The notes beneath the pieces are model-generated. The model was not told the DNA's origin and ran no database searches. It worked only from the letters and a program-made list of their open reading frames with translations. From the NCBI GenBank assembly GCA_902774295.1, contig CACYHP010000001.1, forward strand, positions 62,001 to 126,000: a stretch of DNA of 64,000 nt, given 5' to 3'. Source of the DNA: an uncultured Bacteroidia bacterium (GTDB lineage Bacteria > Bacteroidota > Bacteroidia > Bacteroidales > F082). Of the stretch, positions 24,756 to 34,829 are shown one piece after another (position 1 is the first letter of the stretch; every line of letters begins with the position of its first letter). Position numbers and translations under genes: made by a program.

Positions 24756-27700
24756 TTACTTGACAACTGTCACGCGTTTGACGCTTGAACCGTTTTCAGT
24801 AAAGATATTGACCATGTAAACGCCAGCTTCGAACTTAGCCATGTCGACCACAGCCTCGTTGCCGCTAACATTCTGTTCGTAGACAACCTGACCCATTGTG
24901 TTGACAATGCTGATGCGTGTCATGTTCATAGCGTTGATGTAGAGGTCGCCGCTTGTTGGGTTAGGATAGATTGAATTCACAACTTCGTTCTCGATCACAC
25001 CGAGTTCAACCTGATAATCGATTGACATTGGGCATGAGATACCGTAGTTAGCATCGACATAGTACACAGTGTATGTGTGGACGTCTGTGTCAGGAGCTTC
25101 GAGTGTGAATGTCAGGTTTGCTGTTGCGCCAACGAGTTCGCCATCGAGTTCGATGTTGTACTTGTTAGGAACGATGCTTCCTGGTACTGGTGCTGGGCCA
25201 CCTTCTTCTGTGTAGATACGGAGGTTCCAGTTACCAACGATCTGACCGCTTGATGCTGCTGAGATAGTGTTGTACCATGTTGAACCATCTGTTGAGATGC
25301 ATGATGCGTTAGCTGCGCCACCTGCCGATTCATCGATAGATGCGACATACTGACCATTGTTGTTATGCATCACTAACCAGAGGTTCTGAGCGTTGTCAAT
25401 TGTGACAGCCTCATCAAGTTCGATCTCGATGTACTGTGATGTACCGCTCACGCTGTAAGCCTGAGTGTAGAGCAATGTACCAGGAGCTGCATCACCACCA
25501 TTGTAGATCATGAAGCTACCTGTGTGAGCTGTATAGTCGAAGTAAGCGATCTTTGAAACCACTGTGCCTTCATATGTGTTAGCTGGGAACATGATACCCC
25601 AGTAGAAGCCACCACCTGATGTCAAACCGATAGCGTCATCGTTGTTACCAGTGTCATAGTAGTTCCAGTCACGTGTCATGTTAGTTGCTGATGGGCCGAA
25701 GCCTTTGCCTGCATTTGCGATATCGCCTGAGAGTGTCTCGCCTGTTGTTCTGACATCGAGGCTCATAACGCTCATGTTAGGCTGATACATGGCCTTGCCA
25801 CCAGTGATTGTTACGTCAACACCGTCGTTGTTGCCATATCTTGACACTGTGAATTCGTATGTGTGACCACCTTCGAATACGTAGTCATCGTAGCGACCGC
25901 CAACATTACCGTTAGCTGCTGCAATCCAAATACGATCGCCTGGAGTTGGGTTGGTGATGCACCAATCGTATGTACCTGCAGGGATTGTAATCTCAACTGT
26001 GTTGTTGATAACAACATTGTTTGTTGTGCAGTTACCGTCAGCGTTGGTTGGGATCTTGTGGCTGAACTGGCTGTAGATACCCTCATTGCCTGAACAGTTC
26101 ATGCTCAATGCGCCTGATGTAGGGATTGTTGTGCCATAGAGTGAGTGTGTGTCGTCGAGCAACATCTGGTAGCCTGTACCGTCACCCCAAACGTCACCAA
26201 CTGTCAACTTAACGATGACATCACCTGTTGGAGGTGTTGGAGGTGTTGGCTGTCCGCCGTTCCATGAAAGTGTGACATTCATGTCTTCATTTGTAGCTTC
26301 AAGTTCTGTAACCTGCTGAGCAACGCCTTCGCAGCCGAGGTATGTGAATTCTTTTGTTACGTATTCACTCATACCTGTTGAGTAAACAACTGCCACACCG
26401 AGTGTGTAAGTTTCATCGATTACGAGTGATGCTTCATCAAGCTGCATGTAGCTGTTTGTTGTTTCAGCGTAGTAAACACCGTCCAATGTGACGAAGTATT
26501 TCTCTGCGTATCTGTCAACAGGAACGATTGGAGTCCACATTGCATAACCTGTGCATGACACATTGATAACTTCAACTGGCTTGAAGATTTCTTGCAAATA
26601 AGCTGTGAGTTCTGTTGCTTCCCAGATGCTGACTTCTTCGTCAATCATGCTTGATGTGTAACCTGGGAGGTCAACTGTCACAACGTAGTTACCTTTACGG
26701 AATTCAGGGAATACGACTGTACCTTCTGCATCGAATGTTGCTGTGTAAGCGAGGTTCTCGAATGTGTTGGTCATGATGACTGTAGCGCCTTCTGGTGTAC
26801 CGCCTGCCACGACAGCGTTAACTGTAACGGCTGTTTCCATATTCTTTGGAAGGATATTTGACCATGTGATAGGTGTCACAGGATCGTCGTTGCCGCCGCC
26901 ACCACCACCTCCATAGAAGAATGTGGTCTGTGGTAAGAAGTTGCGCTGTGATGGTGAGATAGTTCCACCAGCTGTTGAGTTATAACCTGAAACTGAAGCG
27001 CCAGCGACTTCCTGACCTTGGAAGTACATGAACTTGTAACCGGCGTCTGTCAAGTTTTCGCAACCGAAGAGGAGGTTACCGCCATTATAATGATAAGGTG
27101 TTTCGAATGTGATGAGAACTTCACCAAGACCGCTTTCACCCTCTGCAAAGTAAGCCGTACCGTTGAATACAATCTGAGCGTCAGCTTTGTCGATAAAGCT
27201 TGAAATTGTTGTGTAGTTAACCTCTGTCATATAGAGATCTATTGTAGATACTGTCGTGTAAGGAAGGTTGTAGTTAGCTCTTGTGTAGAATTTGATAGCT
27301 GAAATGTCTGAGCCAGCCATATCTGCGAGAGCAGCTGCTGGCATTACAAACTGTGATTTTGTATAATCATCGAAGTATGATACATACATTGGCACAGTTG
27401 AGTTCTCGACTGAACCTTCATAAACTGTGAGTTCACCATCGCGGTTACCCTTTGTGCTAGGCATTGGATAGTGAGCTGAAACGCCATACTGATAGAGACC
27501 TGGTTCACGGTTGTTCCAGTCGAAGTCAGCATAGAGTGTATCGGTTGTTGTGCCGAAGAACACTGAGTCAGCTGGTGTAACTTCAGTTTCTTTCAAGATA
27601 GCTTTTCTATAGATTGCATATTCCTGGACTGAGCGGCCTTTGCTGCCGTTTGAGAGTTCAGCGTCATCAACGTTGAGGTAGAACATGTCTGTGCAGTTGA

Positions 27701-30700
27701 AGTGACGGATAGCGATGTACTTCTGGCCTGCGTATGCGCTGAGGTCAACTGAGTACTGATAGTAGTTACCTGTTGCATTTGTGCCACGAGGACCCTTTGC
27801 ACCATCACCTTTAGCTGTCATTGTCCATTCTTGAACCATTGTGAATGTTGTTCCATCGTCTGAAATAGCAACGCCAAAGTGTTCTGCTGGATAACTTGCA
27901 TCCTGTGCGCATGCCCAGAATGAGAATGTTGAACCGTTAGCAATGTTCACCTGTGGTGTCACGAGGTAGTTATCTGGGAACAAAGCAACGCCAGAATAAC
28001 TTGCTGATGAAACCATGTCGTCACCTGAATGAGGAGTAATTGAATATCCTGCCATCATGACTGATGACTGCATCCAATTGTAACCATCACCATCAGCGTC
28101 GATTGTTGTCCAATCTGCTGGGATACCGCTCTCGAAGCCTTCTGTGAATGTTGTTGCTTCGCCGCCTGTGCCACCACCAGAGATATTTGTTGTGAGTGAC
28201 CACTGTACCTTTGACATTGTTGTGTCAACTTCTGTTGCGTAAACGCTCAAAACTGGTTTGTATTCTTCGTGGATAACGAAGTCAACTGTTTCTGTAGTAT
28301 TGTATGCGAGCTCGACTGGATCTGAAACGCGAGGTTCCATACCTTCGAGTGTAGCTGTACCAATGTAGTTACCAGCCTTTACATTATTAATAGTATAGAC
28401 ACCGTTCAAGTTGGTTGTGCCTTCGAATGACACTGTGTTGTTGAATTCGTCTTTACCGTTGAATTTAACGTTGACGCCAGCAACTGGGTCGCCGCTGATG
28501 AGTTCTGTAACTTGACCTGTGAATGTGCCGTAGCCAGAAACCTTAACAACGACTGGTGTTGACAATGTTGATTCGCCTTCATCATAAACAGCTGTAACGC
28601 TTACGTTATGACCTGGTTCAACATTGTATGGGAGGTTACCGAGTAAGTACTGTTTCTCAGTGATAAGTTCTGTGTTAGCTTTCACATCACCGTAGTACAC
28701 ATTGTAACCGATGAATGAGCGAGTAGGTTCACCACCTCTACCTTCTTTATTAAGGATGATCTGGTTCTTAACGTTTCTCACTGTACCTTCGCCGGCTGGT
28801 GCCAATGCGTTGTAAGGAGCTGAATCCTGATAGATGTTGATAGCCTGAGCTGTTGCATCAAATACATTATAATAAATTGAAGATGTCCATGTGCCAGTGT
28901 GGTCTGTCACAGCGAGGAGGAGGTTAGAACCGTCAAACTCGAATGGTTCACTGAGTTGGATTGTCACCCATGTGTTAGTAACCATATCAACGTTGCCTTC
29001 GTAAACGAGGTTGTCGTCTGTCATTGCAACCCAGTCAGTACCGCTTGTGAAGCTGGTCTTGTCTGTGTTGGCCAAGTAAATCTTGAGGTTACGTGTGATT
29101 GCACCAGCAGAATAGAATGAAATGCTGTTGATGATACCAGCTTCACCAATTTCTTCACCTGTGTAAATCTGCTCTGTCATTGAGTAGTTATAGAGGTTGT
29201 ATGTTGGGAAGTAGTTGCTTGTTGCTGTACCTGAACCAATCTGTGTCTCTGGGAGGTCACTGATTGTGCCTGTGCTGTGTTTCCATTTAATTAATGTTGT
29301 GCCGTCTGTGAAGATTTCCTCTTCTGAAGCTGTAACATTGTAAGGAACTGTCAAAGTTGTTGTGAAACCTTGTCTTTCTGTCTCGACTGTGCCGTTTGAG
29401 TTCTTAGCTTTGATCTGCCAGAAATACTGAGTATTTGACTGAACGTTAGCAACGGTGTATGAACCGTAGTTTTCGTCGATCACTGTCCAATCCAAAACAA
29501 CGTCCATGTTAACTGGAGATGTTCCAAAGAGAACCTGATACTGTGCAGCATTATTGCCGCCTTCCCATGTGAGTGTCACAGGAGCTTCAACTTCTGTTGC
29601 GCCGTCAGCTGGTGACAAAGCGATGACCTCTGTTGGAGCAGGAAGCTGTTCGACTGTACCTTCGATTGTTGAGATGCTGTGACCTGCAACGATCATGTAG
29701 TAGTCACCTGCGAGGAGGATTTCGTCTGTCAAAGTGCCATCATAAGTCATAGCAACAGGCATGATAGATGCTGTTGGGTGGAAATCGAGGACCTTGTTGT
29801 AGATACCGATGAAAACACCACCTGTCACAGAAACCTTAGCGTCTTTTACGAGTGAGAATTCATAAACAGCGTCCAATGCTGTATTCTGGTTGTAACCAAA
29901 ATAGTTAGCGTGGAGGTTGGCTGGTGTTTCTGAGAAGTTAGCGACACCGCTTGTGTAAGATAATGTCAAGTTCTTAGCTGTTTCAACGATATCAGCTTCA
30001 CCTGCTGTGTAGAATGTTGCAGTTACAGGGACTGTTGTGATGTCTCTGTTATTGACTGAGAACAATGTGAATTCTTCAGCGTATTCACCTGCAGGAGCAG
30101 CGTTGTTGATGTTGACAGTGAAACCGAGTTCGTCGCCTGTTTCGAGGACGTAGTCATTGATTTCCTCGCTCATTGAGAAAGCGTTAACACCGGCTGTGTT
30201 GCTCATAGATGCTGTGACAGTCACAGGATCTCCGCCGTTGTTGATTTTCACTGCGAATGGTTCCATCCAGCCGTTGACTGGTCTGTCGCCAAGTTCGAAT
30301 ACGTCAGGAGTGATTGTGAGTTCACCTGTTGGAGGGACTGGAGGTAATGAACCTTCGATAGTCAGTCTCACAACGCTCTTGCTTTCAAGGCGAGTACCTG
30401 CCACACCTGGAGTGGTTGGGTCATACAAAGAAGCGTCACGATAAACATACATAGCTTGATAGCCGTTGCCAGTCATAACAACGCTAGCTGCACCGCTGCT
30501 CCATGAACCGGTGACATCCTGGAAGCAAATAACCAGGTTGCCAGTTCCACTGTAGCTGAATGGTGCACTGAGTGTGAATGTTGTTGCGACAGGGTCTGAG
30601 ATACCATTTGCCAAAGTACCAGTAGCGACCAGGTCGCTGGCTGTCATGCTCACCCATGCTGTACCGTCAGCAAATGTAGCTTCGCTCACTTCCTTCATGT

Positions 30701-30953
30701 AGATGTTGTAGTTACGAGCGTAGCTTGAGCTGTTTTTCAGCCACAAAGTGACATCGTTGATGGTACCACTCATGCCGATTTCGTCGGCAGTGTAGATTTG
30801 TTGTGACAATGCGTAATTGTACAACGAATACCCTGGTAAGTAACTATTGGTTACCGTTGATGTAGGATCACCAATTGTTACCTCATCTGCTCTCAAGAAG
30901 CTTGTGCTTCCGAATAAGAGCACCATCAAAAAGAGAATAAGTTTTTTACTCAT
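24756..30953 (-). CDS. Giant modular T9SS surface protein with DUF2436, paralogous to its downstream neighbour
   Basis: A 2065-residue exported protein with signal peptide MSKKLILFLMVLLFGSTSFLRA. Modules: a jelly-roll-like unit (~26-205) recurring at ~564-740 and, diverged, ~1178-1350 (Y.LYNY, QIYTADEIG, GNLVICFQD-type words); a fibronectin type III domain (~434-534); carboxypeptidase-regulatory-like (~804-884); a gingipain-like cleaved adhesin (~931-1118, WTTIDADGDGYNW); a second carboxypeptidase-like module (~1380-1460); DUF2436 (~1574-1718); a WNYYD module (~1758-1921); and a C-terminal T9SS type A domain (SIYPNPTSGDLYINA). A run of glycines (~1350) links modules. No catalytic domain is seen. 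Its DUF2436, WYYYD and T9SS regions closely match the neighbouring 2510-aa protein, indicating duplication and module shuffling. Likely surface adhesion. Confidence 0.9.
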   Translation of the reverse strand: MSKKLILFLMVLLFGSTSFLRADEVTIGDPTSTVTNSYLPGYSLYNYALSQQIYTADEIGMSGTINDVTLWLKNSSSYARNYNIYMKEVSEATFADGTAWVSMTASDLVATGTLANGISDPVATTFTLSAPFSYSGTGNLVICFQDVTGSWSSGAASVVMTGNGYQAMYVYRDASLYDPTTPGVAGTRLESKSVVRLTIEGSLPPVPPTGELTITPDVFELGDRPVNGWMEPFAVKINNGGDPVTVTASMSNTAGVNAFSMSEEINDYVLETGDELGFTVNINNAAPAGEYAEEFTLFSVNNRDITTVPVTATFYTAGEADIVETAKNLTLSYTSGVANFSETPANLHANYFGYNQNTALDAVYEFSLVKDAKVSVTGGVFIGIYNKVLDFHPTASIMPVAMTYDGTLTDEILLAGDYYMIVAGHSISTIEGTVEQLPAPTEVIALSPADGATEVEAPVTLTWEGGNNAAQYQVLFGTSPVNMDVVLDWTVIDENYGSYTVANVQSNTQYFWQIKAKNSNGTVETERQGFTTTLTVPYNVTASEEEIFTDGTTLIKWKHSTGTISDLPETQIGSGTATSNYFPTYNLYNYSMTEQIYTGEEIGEAGIINSISFYSAGAITRNLKIYLANTDKTSFTSGTDWVAMTDDNLVYEGNVDMVTNTWVTIQLSEPFEFDGSNLLLAVTDHTGTWTSSIYYNVFDATAQAINIYQDSAPYNALAPAGEGTVRNVKNQIILNKEGRGGEPTRSFIGYNVYYGDVKANTELITEKQYLLGNLPYNVEPGHNVSVTAVYDEGESTLSTPVVVKVSGYGTFTGQVTELISGDPVAGVNVKFNGKDEFNNTVSFEGTTNLNGVYTINNVKAGNYIGTATLEGMEPRVSDPVELAYNTTETVDFVIHEEYKPVLSVYATEVDTTMSKVQWSLTTNISGGGTGGEATTFTEGFESGIPADWTTIDADGDGYNWMQSSVMMAGYSITPHSGDDMVSSASYSGVALFPDNYLVTPQVNIANGSTFSFWACAQDASYPAEHFGVAISDDGTTFTMVQEWTMTAKGDGAKGPRGTNATGNYYQYSVDLSAYAGQKYIAIRHFNCTDMFYLNVDDAELSNGSKGRSVQEYAIYRKAILKETEVTPADSVFFGTTTDTLYADFDWNNREPGLYQYGVSAHYPMPSTKGNRDGELTVYEGSVENSTVPMYVSYFDDYTKSQFVMPAAALADMAGSDISAIKFYTRANYNLPYTTVSTIDLYMTEVNYTTISSFIDKADAQIVFNGTAYFAEGESGLGEVLITFETPYHYNGGNLLFGCENLTDAGYKFMYFQGQEVAGASVSGYNSTAGGTISPSQRNFLPQTTFFYGGGGGGGNDDPVTPITWSNILPKNMETAVTVNAVVAGGTPEGATVIMTNTFENLAYTATFDAEGTVVFPEFRKGNYVVTVDLPGYTSSMIDEEVSIWEATELTAYLQEIFKPVEVINVSCTGYAMWTPIVPVDRYAEKYFVTLDGVYYAETTNSYMQLDEASLVIDETYTLGVAVVYSTGMSEYVTKEFTYLGCEGVAQQVTELEATNEDMNVTLSWNGGQPTPPTPPTGDVIVKLTVGDVWGDGTGYQMLLDDTHSLYGTTIPTSGALSMNCSGNEGIYSQFSHKIPTNADGNCTTNNVVINNTVEITIPAGTYDWCITNPTPGDRIWIAAANGNVGGRYDDYVFEGGHTYEFTVSRYGNNDGVDVTITGGKAMYQPNMSVMSLDVRTTGETLSGDIANAGKGFGPSATNMTRDWNYYDTGNNDDAIGLTSGGGFYWGIMFPANTYEGTVVSKIAYFDYTAHTGSFMIYNGGDAAPGTLLYTQAYSVSGTSQYIEIELDEAVTIDNAQNLWLVMHNNNGQYVASIDESAGGAANASCISTDGSTWYNTISAASSGQIVGNWNLRIYTEEGGPAPVPGSIVPNKYNIELDGELVGATANLTFTLEAPDTDVHTYTVYYVDANYGISCPMSIDYQVELGVIENEVVNSIYPNPTSGDLYINAMNMTRISIVNTMGQVVYEQNVSGNEAVVDMAKFEAGVYMVNIFTENGSSVKRVTVVK

Positions 30954-31109
30954 AATTTAATGATTTTGTTAATAAAATTTGTTAATTGTCTATTTTTAAG
31001 TTCTAATTTCAAACCTAATTTTTCACTATTTTAACTCGCAAATATACGCACTTTTTTAATACGCGTGCGCATTTTTTTCATTTTTTTATCAACAGACCTG
31101 CAATTTTAT

Positions 31110-32621
31110 TTATCCGACATGGATGTTGGCTTTCACGAGTTTCATGATTTTTTCTTCATCATTTCCTAGTTCAGCGCGAAGATTTGCATCGTTGAAATTT
31201 CTCAGATATTTGATGAGATAGTCGATGATATTGTCAGAAAATACGCCTTTTGCGGTGTAAATAGCGCGGTCTTTTTCGAGCTCTTCGGCTGCTTTCACAC
31301 ATGAGTCAGGGAGTTGCTCGAGTGCTTCGGCGACGGCTTTGTTTTTGTCGTCATGGATGTTGACGCCGAGGCCCACGTAGGTTTTCTCAGCAATCTTAAG
31401 AGCGTCGGGGTGTTCCATGCCGTAGCGTGCTGCTGCGCACAATGCTGCCATAAGCAGATAGAGGTCGGCGCAACCGTCTGAAGCGCGCCATTCGAAGGTC
31501 TGCTTGTCGCTGAAGTCGCGGTTTGAAGGTTTCTCGCATGGGTTGGCGTCGGCAAGCATGTCTTTGCCATTGTTGATCCATCCGAGAGGGACGCGCACCA
31601 GGGCGCTGCGGTTTGAGAACGACCAGCAGAGCGAGGTAGGAGCCTCCTGATGTGGCACTAATCTCAAGAATGACAATGGGTTAGGATTGCCGAATGCTGG
31701 CAAAGAGGTACCTGCCATCATATAACCTGCTATGGCTTTCTTTGCATAGTCGGTAAGTTCGCCGTTTTTCACCATGACAGACTTGCCGTTTTTGGTGAAT
31801 TTGCAGTGTACGTGCAAGCCGCTTCCTGCCTTGCCCACGGTGATCTTCGGAGCGAAGGTGATGGTGACGCCATATTGGTATGCCAACTGACGCATAATCC
31901 ATTTGGCCACAATGAGTTGGTCGGCTGCGTCTTCGATATTTGTAGGCAGAAATTCTATTTCGTTTTGTTCGTAAATCTTGCCGTCTTTGGTGAAGTTACC
32001 CACCTCCGAGTGGCCGTATTTGATGAGTCCGCCGGCTTGAGCTATGAGGCGCATGGCTTCGACGCGGTAGTCGGTGAATTTGTTGAACGGAGCGCTCTCG
32101 TGATAACCACGCTGGTCAGGCACCTCGTACACTTCCTCGTCGTCAGCAATGATGTAGTATTCGAGTTCGCCCATGGTTTCCATCTTAAGACCTGTGGTCT
32201 TCTGGAAGACAGTGTGAGCTTTGTGGAGGATATACTCCGGTGAGCTCTCGAACGGTTCTCCGTCACGGTTGTAAAAAGAGCAAAGGATATCAACCGTAGG
32301 AATTTCTGTAAACGGGTTACGGAAGGCTGTTCTGAACTTCGGCATGACGTAAAGGTCAGATTTTCCTGCCTCTATGAATGGGAAGAGGCTTGAACCGTCG
32401 ACGCGTTCTCCTGCTGAGAGGATGCTGTCGAGATGCTCGAGGCTGTGAATGACGAAGTTGAGGGTTTTGAGTCTGCCGTCCCATCCGCAGTAATGGAAGT
32501 TGATAAATTCCACATTGTTTTCCTCGCAATAGCGGATGATGTCCAGTTTTGTAAACTCTGCTGCCGGTTTCTTCAGATAGCTAACCAGCAAATTTGGATT
32601 CATTTGAATTCTTGCGTCCAT
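31110..32621 (-). CDS. glnA: Glutamine synthetase family protein
   Basis: Makes glutamine from glutamate, ammonia and ATP. The 503-residue sequence carries the N-terminal beta-grasp segment (VEFINFHYCGWDGRLKTLNF, containing the D that begins the active site), GERVDGSS, the metal-binding MGELEYYI, GSGLHVHCK and RVPLGW-type substrate motifs. It resembles type I-like enzymes by length rather than the ~730-aa GlnN (type III) typical of Bacteroides, so it may be a second, specialised form. Monocistronic by spacing. A TATCTTTG element sits at 32682-32689, 61 nt upstream of the start. ATG at 32621 is used; M7 is an alternative. Confidence 0.9.
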   Translation of the reverse strand: MDARIQMNPNLLVSYLKKPAAEFTKLDIIRYCEENNVEFINFHYCGWDGRLKTLNFVIHSLEHLDSILSAGERVDGSSLFPFIEAGKSDLYVMPKFRTAFRNPFTEIPTVDILCSFYNRDGEPFESSPEYILHKAHTVFQKTTGLKMETMGELEYYIIADDEEVYEVPDQRGYHESAPFNKFTDYRVEAMRLIAQAGGLIKYGHSEVGNFTKDGKIYEQNEIEFLPTNIEDAADQLIVAKWIMRQLAYQYGVTITFAPKITVGKAGSGLHVHCKFTKNGKSVMVKNGELTDYAKKAIAGYMMAGTSLPAFGNPNPLSFLRLVPHQEAPTSLCWSFSNRSALVRVPLGWINNGKDMLADANPCEKPSNRDFSDKQTFEWRASDGCADLYLLMAALCAAARYGMEHPDALKIAEKTYVGLGVNIHDDKNKAVAEALEQLPDSCVKAAEELEKDRAIYTAKGVFSDNIIDYLIKYLRNFNDANLRAELGNDEEKIMKLVKANIHVG

Positions 32622-32681
32622 GATTAAAATTGCAAAATGTTATATTTTCTAAAATTAATTTTACAATGTGATTTGGACTGG

Positions 32682-32689
32682 CAAAGATA
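32682..32689 (-). promoter_or_regulatory. -7 promoter element of the glutamine synthetase gene
   Basis: TATCTTTG on the minus strand, 61 nt before the ATG. No strong -33 box is seen at the usual distance. Confidence 0.4.
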
Positions 32690-32758
32690 AGGTAAAAAGA
32701 GTTACGGAGAACAATTTTTTCAACATTTTTTCAACAATTCGACTTTTAAGGGTATAAA

Positions 32759-32793
32759 AAGAGGCTGCATTAATGCCGTTAATGCAGCCTCTT
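32759..32793 (-). terminator. Strong intrinsic terminator after meaB
   Basis: A perfect inverted repeat with arms AAGAGGCTGCATTAA-type and TTAATGCAGCCTCTT around TGCCG, followed on the minus strand by a T run (TTTTTATACC). It lies 15 nt after the meaB stop. It shares the word ATTAATGCC with the repeat at 59830-59891. Confidence 0.85.
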
Positions 32794-32807
32794 AAAGTTT
32801 TTAAGGC

Positions 32808-33914
32808 TTAGTGTTGATATAGTTCCAGCAGTCTCCTTGCTCCCTCATAGGCGCTCATTCTCTTGTTTTCGACATCGTTTTCAACGAGTTTGAGCATGTC
32901 TTTCACCAAGGAGTTCTCGTAAAAGTTGGTTTTCAGAGTGGTCTCGATGGTATCGAGCATCATCTGGACGTCCTGACGAGCGCGTTTTTCATCAAGAAAA
33001 CCTGATTTTCTGATATTTTCGACGTGTGTGAGCACCATATTCCAGACCTCGGGCACGTTGAAATGTGTCATGGCGGAGCATGTTGTCACATTCACCGGCT
33101 GTCCTGACTCTGATGGCGGGAACAGATGTACGGCGTTGCGTATCTCGGCAGCGGCTCTCTCGGCGCGTGCCACGTTGTCGCCATCGGCTTTGTTGACGAC
33201 GATACCGTCTGCCATCTCCATGATGCCACGTTTGATGCCTTGCAGCTCATCGCCGGCGCCTCCGATAAGCACCAGGAGGAAGTAATCGACCATGGAATAA
33301 ACAGCAGTCTCGCTCTGTCCCACTCCCACGGTCTCCACCAAGATAGTGTCGAATCCGGCGGCCTCACAAAGGATGATGGCCTCACGTGTCTTGCGAGCCA
33401 CACCGCCTAAAGTGCCAGCAGATGCTGACGGTCTGATGTATGCGTTACGTTGCTGTGAGAGCTCTTCCATACGTGTCTTGTCACCCAAAATTGAGCCTTT
33501 CGAGCGTTGTGAGCTCGGGTCGATGGCGAGCACCGCGATGCGTTTGTTCTGACGGCAAAGTTCCATGCCGAGAGCCTCGATGAAAGTGCTCTTTCCGGCA
33601 CCGGGAACGCCAGTAATACCTAAACGAAGCGCCTTACCGCTATACGGAATGCACTCAGCAATGATTTCTTGTGCGAGTTTCTGATGAGCAGGCAAAGAAC
33701 TCTCCACCAAGGTGATTGCCTTGCTCAATATGGTTATATCGCCGGCGAGGATGCCGTCGACGTAGTCTTTCAAAGGGAGAAGCTTCTGACGGCCAGCCAT
33801 CAGACGCTCCAGTGCCTTAGGGTTAACCTGCACTGCAGGCTGGTCGCTGCCAGTTACCTGCAATGCAGATTCCCATTCGTGCTTCTGATTTTCAAAATGT
33901 TCATTTTCTACCAT
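32808..33914 (-). CDS. meaB: Methylmalonyl-CoA mutase-associated GTPase MeaB
   Basis: A G3E-family P-loop GTPase that loads and protects the cobalamin cofactor of methylmalonyl-CoA mutase. Walker A is GVPGAGKST (102-110); further motifs are VLAIDPSSQRSKGSILGDKTRM, VETVGVGQSE and NKADGD, all typical of MeaB/ArgK. At 368 residues it is slightly long because of a ~40-residue N-terminal extension. The mutase genes are not in the window, so the link to the propionate/succinate pathway rests on family knowledge. A -7-like TATTTTTG lies only 4 nt before the ATG, so either the mRNA is nearly leaderless or transcription starts elsewhere. Confidence 0.94.
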   Translation of the reverse strand: MVENEHFENQKHEWESALQVTGSDQPAVQVNPKALERLMAGRQKLLPLKDYVDGILAGDITILSKAITLVESSLPAHQKLAQEIIAECIPYSGKALRLGITGVPGAGKSTFIEALGMELCRQNKRIAVLAIDPSSQRSKGSILGDKTRMEELSQQRNAYIRPSASAGTLGGVARKTREAIILCEAAGFDTILVETVGVGQSETAVYSMVDYFLLVLIGGAGDELQGIKRGIMEMADGIVVNKADGDNVARAERAAAEIRNAVHLFPPSESGQPVNVTTCSAMTHFNVPEVWNMVLTHVENIRKSGFLDEKRARQDVQMMLDTIETTLKTNFYENSLVKDMLKLVENDVENKRMSAYEGARRLLELYQH

Positions 33915-33953
33915 GTGGCAAAAATAAACATTTTTTTATCACGCTATTATTTT

Positions 33954-34730
33954 TTAGTCAAAATTAAATCCGAAACCGAGTGACATCTGATAGATATCGC
34001 CACAATCCTTGACACTGAACATGTCGGTCAGACCTGATCTGAAGAAGATAACGGTGTCGTCAAAGATAAGTGAGAACAACACGTTGAATCCGACAGGGTT
34101 GCTGTTGAGGTCGTCGGTGATGGTATGTTTTGCACCGCCGTATCTTGCGAACGAACGCATGCCGAAACGCCACTCGAGCTCAGCACCGGCTGCGATTGCC
34201 AGAGGGGTATTGTTGACTTTACACTGAAGCTCTAACATCACAGGGAGACGCAAACTCCAATAACGGATGAAACTTCTATGTGCGTAGTTGTTGGCCGGAC
34301 CGTGACCTTCTGTTGAAGAATATGTGATCAAAGGTTCAAGATAAGCCACGCGGTTTGCATCCTGGTTCAACACCATATTATGTGTCAAATAGTTATAGGC
34401 ATTGCTGATACCGAGACCTGTCGCGATTCCGAAGACGCCGTTTCTTGATGTCACAATGTGTGTTGTTCCATAAAGACCCCATTCAAATGATGATGAGCGG
34501 AGCGGTATATTTGCCTCAGGACCGAAGGTGCCTGTGAACATATTCTCATATGAATAGTAAATGCTCGGCAACGGGTCGACCATTCTTGGGTTATGGAAGA
34601 TTTTCTCTACGATAGTAACCTTAGAGTCATCGTTATTACTTTCCTTGATAATTACAGTGGTTTTCTCTTGTGCGAAAACGCTTGCTGTTGCGAACAGCAT
34701 AAAAGCTGCAATAAGTAAATGTTTTTTCAT
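33954..34730 (-). CDS. Exported protein of unknown function, possible outer-membrane beta-barrel
   Basis: 258 residues with a clear signal peptide (MKKHLLIAAFMLFATASVFAQ). The remainder has alternating polar and aromatic strands (SSFEWGLYGTTHIVT, YWSLRLPVMLELQCKV, LEWRFGMRSFARYGG) and ends in ...LGFGFNFD. A terminal aromatic strand such as this is usual for outer-membrane barrels. The segment after the signal peptide is acidic and hydrophilic (KESNNDDSKVTIVEK). I do not recognise the family. A TATTTTTG promoter element at 34757-34764 suggests it is transcribed alone. Confidence 0.7.
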   Translation of the reverse strand: MKKHLLIAAFMLFATASVFAQEKTTVIIKESNNDDSKVTIVEKIFHNPRMVDPLPSIYYSYENMFTGTFGPEANIPLRSSSFEWGLYGTTHIVTSRNGVFGIATGLGISNAYNYLTHNMVLNQDANRVAYLEPLITYSSTEGHGPANNYAHRSFIRYWSLRLPVMLELQCKVNNTPLAIAAGAELEWRFGMRSFARYGGAKHTITDDLNSNPVGFNVLFSLIFDDTVIFFRSGLTDMFSVKDCGDIYQMSLGFGFNFD

Positions 34731-34756
34731 CTTGTTAACTTTTTTCTTATCGAACG

Positions 34757-34764
34757 CAAAAATA
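34757..34764 (-). promoter_or_regulatory. -7 promoter element of the 33954-34730 gene
   Basis: TATTTTTG on the minus strand, 26 nt before the ATG. Confidence 0.45.
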
Positions 34765-34829
34765 TGCTTTTTGCTGCATACTTTTACAAAAATTTTTACT
34801 ATTTAACTATATCATGCGGTATTCATATA

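Noticed and set aside
17114..30953. Numerous Gln/Thr/Ser-rich open frames inside the giant adhesin genes
   Set aside because: They are out-of-frame products of the biased codon use of the adhesins and have no homologous features of their own.
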